Source of the DNA: Cyclina sinensis
Lineage: Eukaryota; Mollusca; Bivalvia; Venerida; Veneridae
Reading direction: 5' to 3'
NCBI GenBank assembly: GCA_012932295.1
Contig: JAAONU010000002.1
Span: 35,275,521-35,339,520, forward strand
Length of the DNA stretch: 64,000 nt
Shown here: positions 60,501 through 64,000 of the stretch, one piece after another
Numbering within the stretch: position 1 is the first letter of the stretch
Layout: the number at the start of each line of letters is the position of its first letter
Made by a program: the position numbers and the translations under genes
Notes under the pieces: model-generated
Told to the model about the DNA's origin: nothing
The model's input: only the letters and a program-made list of their open reading frames with translations
Database searches by the model: none

Positions 60501-60760
60501 CTTTTATACGTGTACACATTCACCTCAGTCAACACGTACACATGTTTTGCTATACATGTGTATCTATTCTAGAGTGCGCACGTGACAAAGACTCGTACCA
60601 GTCTATGGGATTGCTTGGTCGCATTCACACATGTAGAGCCAACGGCAACTATCAGCAGTACCAGTGCCTAGGCTCAGTGTGCTACTGCACAGATGATACC
60701 GGAACCAGAATAGGGGACCAGTCTGTGTCCATAGGCAATATAAATGATCTGAAATGTTAA
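54410..60760 (+). CDS. secreted IGFBP-N plus thyroglobulin type-1 repeat protein (nine exons)
   Basis: The exons are 54410-54581, 55299-55406, 55629-55655, 56344-56477, 56921-57000, 57629-57823, 58230-58341, 59947-60026 and 60573-60760, about 364 residues. A signal peptide (MLKLTAVLAAFVCCNA) precedes a 12-Cys IGFBP N-terminal domain with the hallmark CGCCDVC and ECADGLEC. Thyroglobulin type-1 modules follow: exons 4+5, a half module in exon 6, exons 7+8, and a complete six-Cys module in exon 9. Type-1 modules in this layout can inhibit cysteine or aspartic proteases, or bind partners as in IGFBPs; neither role is proven here. Two modules are split at the same point, just before CYCV, with identical 80-bp second-half exons. 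Exon 4 holds one surplus base. A decayed extra module exon lies at 58627-58739, and skipping it keeps the frame. Confidence 0.8.
54957..55076. promoter_or_regulatory. 66-bp tandem duplication carrying CRE-type palindromes
   Basis: CGTATTCTGC(C/T)TCTTCTGTAC through TATGACGTCACGGG(G/T)TTAAGT occurs twice in intron 1 of the IGFBP-N/thyroglobulin gene. Each copy contains TGACGTCA, the consensus for CREB/ATF-type bZIP factors. Enhancer function is inference. Confidence 0.5.
55299..55406 (+). CDS. exon 2: second half of IGFBP-N domain
   Basis: The acceptor is acttttcag and the exon is phase 1 in and out. The frame reads AEGENCMSTLLLGIPSTTEC, then ADGLEC and two more Cys. Confidence 0.85.
55629..55655 (+). 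CDS. exon 3: 27-bp micro-exon
   Basis: The acceptor tattttcag and donor G|gtaacg enclose GDSEAADT-type linker residues, phase 1 in and out. Skipping it would keep the frame, so it may be alternatively used. Confidence 0.6.
56344..56477 (+). CDS. exon 4: thyroglobulin type-1 first half, with a +1 disruption
   Basis: The acceptor is ctttgtacag and the donor at|gtaagt. The first frame gives PCLRRKEEIRKSQENGLPLI and reaches PQCDTNGT. Removing one base within 56442-56448 yields YAPVQCEGS, the expected motif. The length of 134 is one more than phase 1 in and phase 2 out allows. Confidence 0.75.
56921..57000 (+). CDS. exon 5: thyroglobulin type-1 second half
   Basis: The acceptor is atattgcag. The frame reads CYCVDEMGTAVEGYKAGIGE and ends in C. 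The donor C|gtaagt leaves phase 1. At 80 bp it equals exon 8. Confidence 0.85.
57040..57215. repeat. ~45-bp tandem repeat, about four copies
   Basis: The unit GCGTTC-CCTTTTGCCATGCTAAT-TTGCAAATGGAGA recurs four times with small differences, in intron 5. Confidence 0.85.
57629..57823 (+). CDS. exon 6: half thyroglobulin module and Ser/Thr linker
   Basis: The acceptor is ctatttatag. The frame reads CARDLAAYMKSGLIGKLFYC, then ADNGNYMPGQ and TTQKPIVTPSQSGSGS. It lacks the QC-x-GS-x-CYCV half. Phase 1 in and out. Confidence 0.8.
58230..58341 (+). CDS. exon 7: thyroglobulin type-1 first half
   Basis: The acceptor is tttttatag. The frame reads GPCSKELLSAQSSNLLGAFV, then PECDVDGYYTPRQCQGS. The donor ga|gtaagt leaves phase 2, matching exon 8. 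Confidence 0.85.
58627..58739 (+). pseudogene. decayed thyroglobulin type-1 exon in intron 7
   Basis: The acceptor tgaatgtag and donor gg|gtaggt persist. The frame starts like QCARMLNAMRK but with Gly in place of the first Cys. It meets TAA at the Pro-x-Cys position, and needs a frame change before GGNFYPRQCHGSG. Phase 1 in and 2 out would break splicing to exon 7. Confidence 0.75.
58850..59330. repeat. dispersed repeat related to the 28.2-kb palindrome element
   Basis: TTTATTTCATCGAGTGGTGG with ATTTTCACG and a GATGAAAT return arm is a degraded palindrome. It is followed by CAAACAATTTTCTTTTATT as at 28.38 kb. A minus-strand frame ending SDTDSN lies just beyond, at 59349. Confidence 0.5.
59437..59722 (-). 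repeat. near full-length tRNA-derived SINE
   Basis: Read on the minus strand, the head GCTTAGCTCAATAGGTAGAG, loop and GGTTCGACCCC B box lead into the same AATTTCTCCGTGACGATTGT body as at 22.4 kb. The tail is CAAACAAACAATCTG-like. It lies in intron 7 of the thyroglobulin gene. Confidence 0.7.
59947..60026 (+). CDS. exon 8: thyroglobulin type-1 second half
   Basis: The acceptor is catttttgtag. The frame reads CYCVRKDGTKIEGYSSPIAM and ends TC. The donor C|gtaagt leaves phase 1. Confidence 0.85.
60573..60760 (+). CDS. exon 9: complete thyroglobulin type-1 module and stop
   Basis: The acceptor is tctattctag. The frame reads CARDKDSYQSMGLLGRIHTC, then NGNYQQYQCLGSVCYC and ends LKC with TAA at 60758-60760. 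All six Cys are present. One base after the stop is a good donor (G|gtaagc). Confidence 0.85.
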
Positions 60761-60960
60761 GGTAAGCCTAAATGGAAATCAGTCTATAAGTTTATTGGTG
60801 TACTGAAGTAGGGGACCAGTCTGTATCCACAGGAAACATTAATGATCTGAAATGTTTAGTAAACTTAAAAGGGACCAGCCTATGCGTGTATTGGTGTACC
60901 TGAAATGGGGACCAGTCCTTGTCCATAAGAAATTTGAATGATCTGAATGTTAGGTAAGGC
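60710..60960. repeat. three tandem copies of the end of the terminal exon
   Basis: GGGGACCAGTCTGT(G/A)TCC begins near 60710 and 60809, with a shorter variant and then GGGGACCAGTCCTTGTCC near 60906. Each is followed by AATGATCTGAA(A)TGTT and two by a GGTAAG donor, so coding end, stop region and splice site are copied together. Confidence 0.85.
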
Positions 60961-61436
60961 AAAAATAGAGCTTGCTAATTTCTAGAGTTTGATTTATCAT
61001 ATCTTTACACCTGCATTACTGGATTTTGGTGCTAAACTAATTATAAAGAATGTATACAAAGATGTTGATGTTAATAGGATATACATATATATAAACCCTA
61101 ATTTTGACAATTTAATTCCTAGAACTTATTATCGACTAGTGTTTAAAAGAAATCTTTACAAATTATCTAGCGGTTTAATCTAGTGAAATCAGTGCAGATC
61201 TAGAAAATGCAAAACAGAAGTTAAATCTACAATGTACATTCATATTATTTTGAAATATGACGCTAATTCAACTTTCTTGTACACTCTTTATCTAAATAAT
61301 GTAAATATGTTATTATAACATTGATGATTGCACTGTTCAACCCGGGCTGCCTACATTTTTCTTTGATCTGAAAGTTTGATTAATTCTAAGCTTAAACGTC
61401 AGATTTAATATTTTATTATTTATGTTCTTTTTCCAG

Positions 61437-61519
61437 ATTTAGCCTCAAGAATCAAAGTGATGACAGTGTTGAGTTTTTGTATTTCCTTTATAAGACTTTA
61501 TATTTCTTACAAAAATAAA
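61437..61519 (+). terminator. probable 3' UTR exon and poly(A) signal
   Basis: An acceptor ctttttccag at 61436 could join the donor at 60762, directly after the stop codon. AATAAA follows at 61514-61519 and again at 61555. This is not proven. Confidence 0.45.
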
Positions 61520-61559
61520 ATGAAAACCTTTCAACCACTGTAATTCTTCAAGTAAATAA

Positions 61560-62537
61560 AAAGTGATGCATCACCGACAGATATCCAACTCACTTGCTTA
61601 TGTGACCCATTTAATCATTAGCAGTAGAAGTATTTGATCGTTAAATCTTTGCAATTTTTCTTTCACCACGCACAACGCAGTCTATACAGTTATTTGGCAG
61701 TCAAATTTAAGTATGAGTTATTTGACTAAAATTGTCATTAGAACCACAAGATAAGAGAGATAAGCAAAATAAGCTACTGAGATCTGCTTCCATGAGTTAT
61801 CTCCCTTGGCAAGGGTAAACATTTTTTTTCGTTACAAAAGTCACCTTAAAATGAAGCTGGGTGCACTTTAAACATAATTATACTTCGAAAGGGGTAAAAA
61901 TAATAAAATCAAAGTATTTAAACTATAAGATATTTAAATTACAAACGAGTGAACAACAATATTGCATATTGAAAAATCAAGTTACATATTTGTTTGACTT
62001 TGTAAGTACATTTTTGTATTATTTAAAGGAAAATACCCTTCAAATACAATTAAGTATTTTTAAAACTTCAGCATTATTCACCAGTCAACATTGACAATTG
62101 ATATGAAACTCTCTATTGCAACAGGGAGGTTATTTTAGTGTCTTGCATATAAAAAGTTGTCCACATATCCTGCTAGAAAGAAACATTTTCAGCGTAATTT
62201 CAAATAATGACAAGAAGAGATATTCAAAAAGACGTAGTAGGGTATGTTCCTTTCAAATCAAATAAATGATTAAAAATATCACAGTTGCTTTGTTGTGAAC
62301 ACAGTGTTTCATCTTTCTTTTTCAGACATTTAAATACTTTTCACACTTTTTTCCCACCTGCTACAACTTCAATCCCTTGTTTAAACATATAAAATCGCCC
62401 TCTATATTAGTTTTCTTCCAAAAGAGAGGTCACAAGTTAATGTATCTACGTGTCGCGTTATAAACTTATCTATTGACTTTTCTGTTCCTAAAGCCTAAAG
62501 CGAGATAAACAGTTTCAGAACTAAATGTATTGTTTCT
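61560..62537. other. convergent intergenic gap
   Basis: This lies between two genes that transcribe toward each other. I see no exon, RNA gene or clear repeat. Confidence 0.4.
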
Positions 62538-62543
62538 TTATTT
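62538..62543 (-). terminator. poly(A) signal of the Cys-rich gene
   Basis: AATAAA on the minus strand lies 24-29 bp past the stop at 62567. If the longer frame is right it overlaps the stop codon, which is unusual. Confidence 0.45.
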
Positions 62544-62768
62544 TGTATAATCGGTTTGATACAAGTTCACTTCTTTTTCTTCTTTTTGCCGGACTTTTTC
62601 CCAGATTTTCGCTCTTGAACTTTTCGCACTCTTTGACCGGTTCGATTTAGCAGACGATTTTGCACTACGCGCTCGCGAGGAAGATGAGGCACGTGACTTT
62701 CCATTTTTCGTGTCTGCGTCATCCTTGGGTCGAGGTACATATTCAACTCTATTGCCTTGACACTTTTT
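62538..62768 (-). CDS. terminal exon with basic low-complexity tail
   Basis: The acceptor is ttttttcttcag. The frame in phase 0 is KKCQGNRVEYVP, then SRASSSSRARSAKSSAKSNR and ends at TAA 62540-62538 as YQTDYTK. Removing one A from the AAAA at about 62613 would instead give SGKKSGKKKKKK and a stop at 62567, a more natural end for such a tail. An AATAAA signal at 62543-62538 overlaps the longer frame's stop, which also favours the shorter end. Confidence 0.6.
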   Translation of the reverse strand, partial: KKCQGNRVEYVPRPKDDADTKNGKSRASSSSRARSAKSSAKSNRSKSAKSSRAKIWEKVRQKEEKEVNLYQTDYTK

Positions 62769-63664
62769 CTGAAGAAAAAAAAACACAAACAAATAAGTAA
62801 TAGGTCATATTGCTTCAGCTACATTAAGGGCTCGACGCGCGTATGTGGAAAATAAACGTACAGACGTACGGTCAGGCATAGGTATTGCTAAAAAGTAATC
62901 TTTTTCTTAACATCAGTTTAGATAAATTTTTTGTGTGATTTATATCGGATGCTTATGTTGTAAGATCAATTGGTGTTTTCACCAGTATTCACGCTACAGT
63001 GAGGGACTGTGAATGTAACTCGTAAACGCTAATAAGGTTCGAACCCGTGACTTCTGGGTTAGGACTCCAGCACTCTATCCAAGTAACTTCTGTTACATGG
63101 ATACAAAAAACTTACATAAAGCATTTGTAATGGATGGAGGTATACCCGTATATCACGTTTTATGTTCTATTCATTTAATTAAATTGCCTTGTGTCTATAC
63201 GTACAAGAATTAGCAATGTAATCTATCGGAGTATTACATGCAATAGCTGAACAAGGAGTCAGTGAATTACCTCTTTGATTTTACAAAATCAAAGTAAATA
63301 ATACAGTGATTAAACTCTTCAATTTCGATTCAGTATATACAGAAAAAAATTATGCAGAAGACCAAACAAACTGGTTACAACACAGCTTGGATTGTCAGCA
63401 ATAAACCACCAGATTTATGGATTTTGGCTATAGATCTATTTGCAGACACTATGCTCCCAACAACTCAATTGATTCTGATATTTAGCTAAGAGGAGCTTTT
63501 CATCAATTGTTCGACAACGAGAATACAGGAAGAGCTAAAAATATACAGAGGTTTCTTACTTGATTGCATATCCGGCAATGTGTGGGTTCCTTCATCAGGC
63601 CGATAAAGTCCCCGTGCAAACATTCCCGGCAGTACCGCGTACCACACCATTTACACATGTACGT
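62538..63664 (-). CDS. 3' end of a Cys-rich, probably zinc-binding protein
   Basis: Two minus-strand exons, 63664-63560 and 62768-62538, join in phase 0. The first encodes TYMCKWCGTRYCRECLHGDF, then THCRICNQ. The second starts KKCQGNRVEYVPRPKDD and continues into a Ser/Arg/Lys-rich tail. The C-x2-C, C-x2-C and HC-x2-C-x4-C arrangement resembles a small zinc-binding module. The tail suggests a nuclear or nucleic-acid-associated protein. I do not recognise the family by name. Upstream exons lie beyond the window's right edge. The last part of the frame may be shifted (see the final exon). Confidence 0.65.
63026..63095 (-). repeat. tRNA-like SINE head
   Basis: On the minus strand, TTGGATAGAGTGCTGGAGTC and ACGGGTTCGAACC give A- and B-box order. 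The stems are incomplete. It lies in the intron of the Cys-rich gene. Confidence 0.4.
63560..63664 (-). CDS. Cys-rich exon
   Basis: The acceptor ttctggtttcag and donor CAA|gtaaga enclose 35 codons, phase 0 in and out. Seven Cys and one His are spaced in pairs. Confidence 0.75.
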
Positions 63665-63782
63665 CTGAAACCAGAATAAAACCAATGATAACCAATGGTA
63701 ATTAACCATAGGTGCACATCAAATACCGTAGTAAACAAGTCTCAAACAGTAAATCTCTCTCTAATGCTGGCAGTTTCATTGT

Positions 63783-63820
63783 CATTATCACTTTCATCAT
63801 CATTATCATCATCATCATCA
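63783..63820. repeat. (ATC)n microsatellite
   Basis: A TCATCATTATCATCATCATC tract with no coding significance. Confidence 0.85.
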
Positions 63821-63929
63821 AAAGGAGCAACTCCAGCAACAGACTCAGCGTCAATATCGACGTCGTTAGCATGAGAATTAATCAAAAACTTAACAAAACT
63901 TGATTATTATAAAATACTGTAGACTGTTT

Positions 63930-64000
63930 CATTCAGTATTTAATATACCGTCATTCAGTATTTAATATACCTTCATTCAGTATTTAATATACCGTCATTC
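63930..64000. repeat. 22-bp minisatellite at the window edge
   Basis: TTCAGTATTTAATATACC(G/T) repeats with a 22-bp period, three full copies and a fourth cut by the window end. Confidence 0.9.

Noticed and set aside
63930..64000. CRISPR-like direct repeats
   Set aside because: There are no unique spacers and the surrounding genome is eukaryotic. It is a minisatellite.

Overview
This is eukaryotic, AT-rich, gene-poor DNA with small exons, GT-AG introns and many dispersed repeats. The mix of secreted extracellular-matrix genes, tRNA-headed SINEs, foldback and MITE-like elements and short-period mobile repeats suggests a marine mollusc, most likely a bivalve. That placement is inferred from style and gene content, not from a database match.

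Five protein-coding genes are supported by reading frames with splice sites of compatible phase. (1) Plus strand, about 2.25-3.9 kb: the last two exons of an unrecognised gene that enters from the left. (2) Minus strand, 32.4 kb down to 23.9 kb and probably to 6.75 kb: a secreted protein with signal peptide, three thrombospondin type-1 modules, an EGF module and probably a C-terminal type-2 chitin-binding module. All its modules sit on phase-1 exons. (3) Plus strand, 39.3-49.1 kb: a secreted, probably GPI-anchored protein with two copies of a domain I associate with the skeletal aspartic acid-rich protein (SAARP) family. (4) Plus strand, 54.4-60.8 kb: a secreted protein with an IGFBP N-terminal domain followed by several thyroglobulin type-1 modules. 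(5) Minus strand, 63.7-62.5 kb: the last two exons of a Cys-rich, probably zinc-binding protein with a Lys/Ser-rich tail, entering from the right.

Region by region: 1-8.8 kb holds gene 1, a roughly 160-bp repeat cluster and the candidate chitin-binding exon. From 8.88 to 21.9 kb there is a homogeneous tandem satellite of about 896-bp units, with decayed relics out to 23.4 kb. The satellite carries dimeric higher-order structure and would lie inside an intron of gene 2. From 23.8 to 32.4 kb are the remaining gene 2 exons, a TIR-bounded element with 348-bp internal repeats, a 154-bp palindrome and a Tc1/mariner relic. From 33 to 39 kb is repeat-derived sequence including a dead LINE with a 251-bp MITE inserted in it. 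Gene 3 follows with a 1.39-kb foldback element in its first intron, then about 5 kb without recognised genes, gene 4, and gene 5.

Genes 3 and 4, and possibly 5, each appear to carry a single surplus base inside an otherwise convincing exon. In genes 3 and 4 exon length disagrees with the flanking intron phases, which points to residual assembly indels or recent gene decay. Genes 2, 3 and 4 all encode secreted modular proteins of kinds found in extracellular or shell matrix, but nothing in the sequence proves a joint function.
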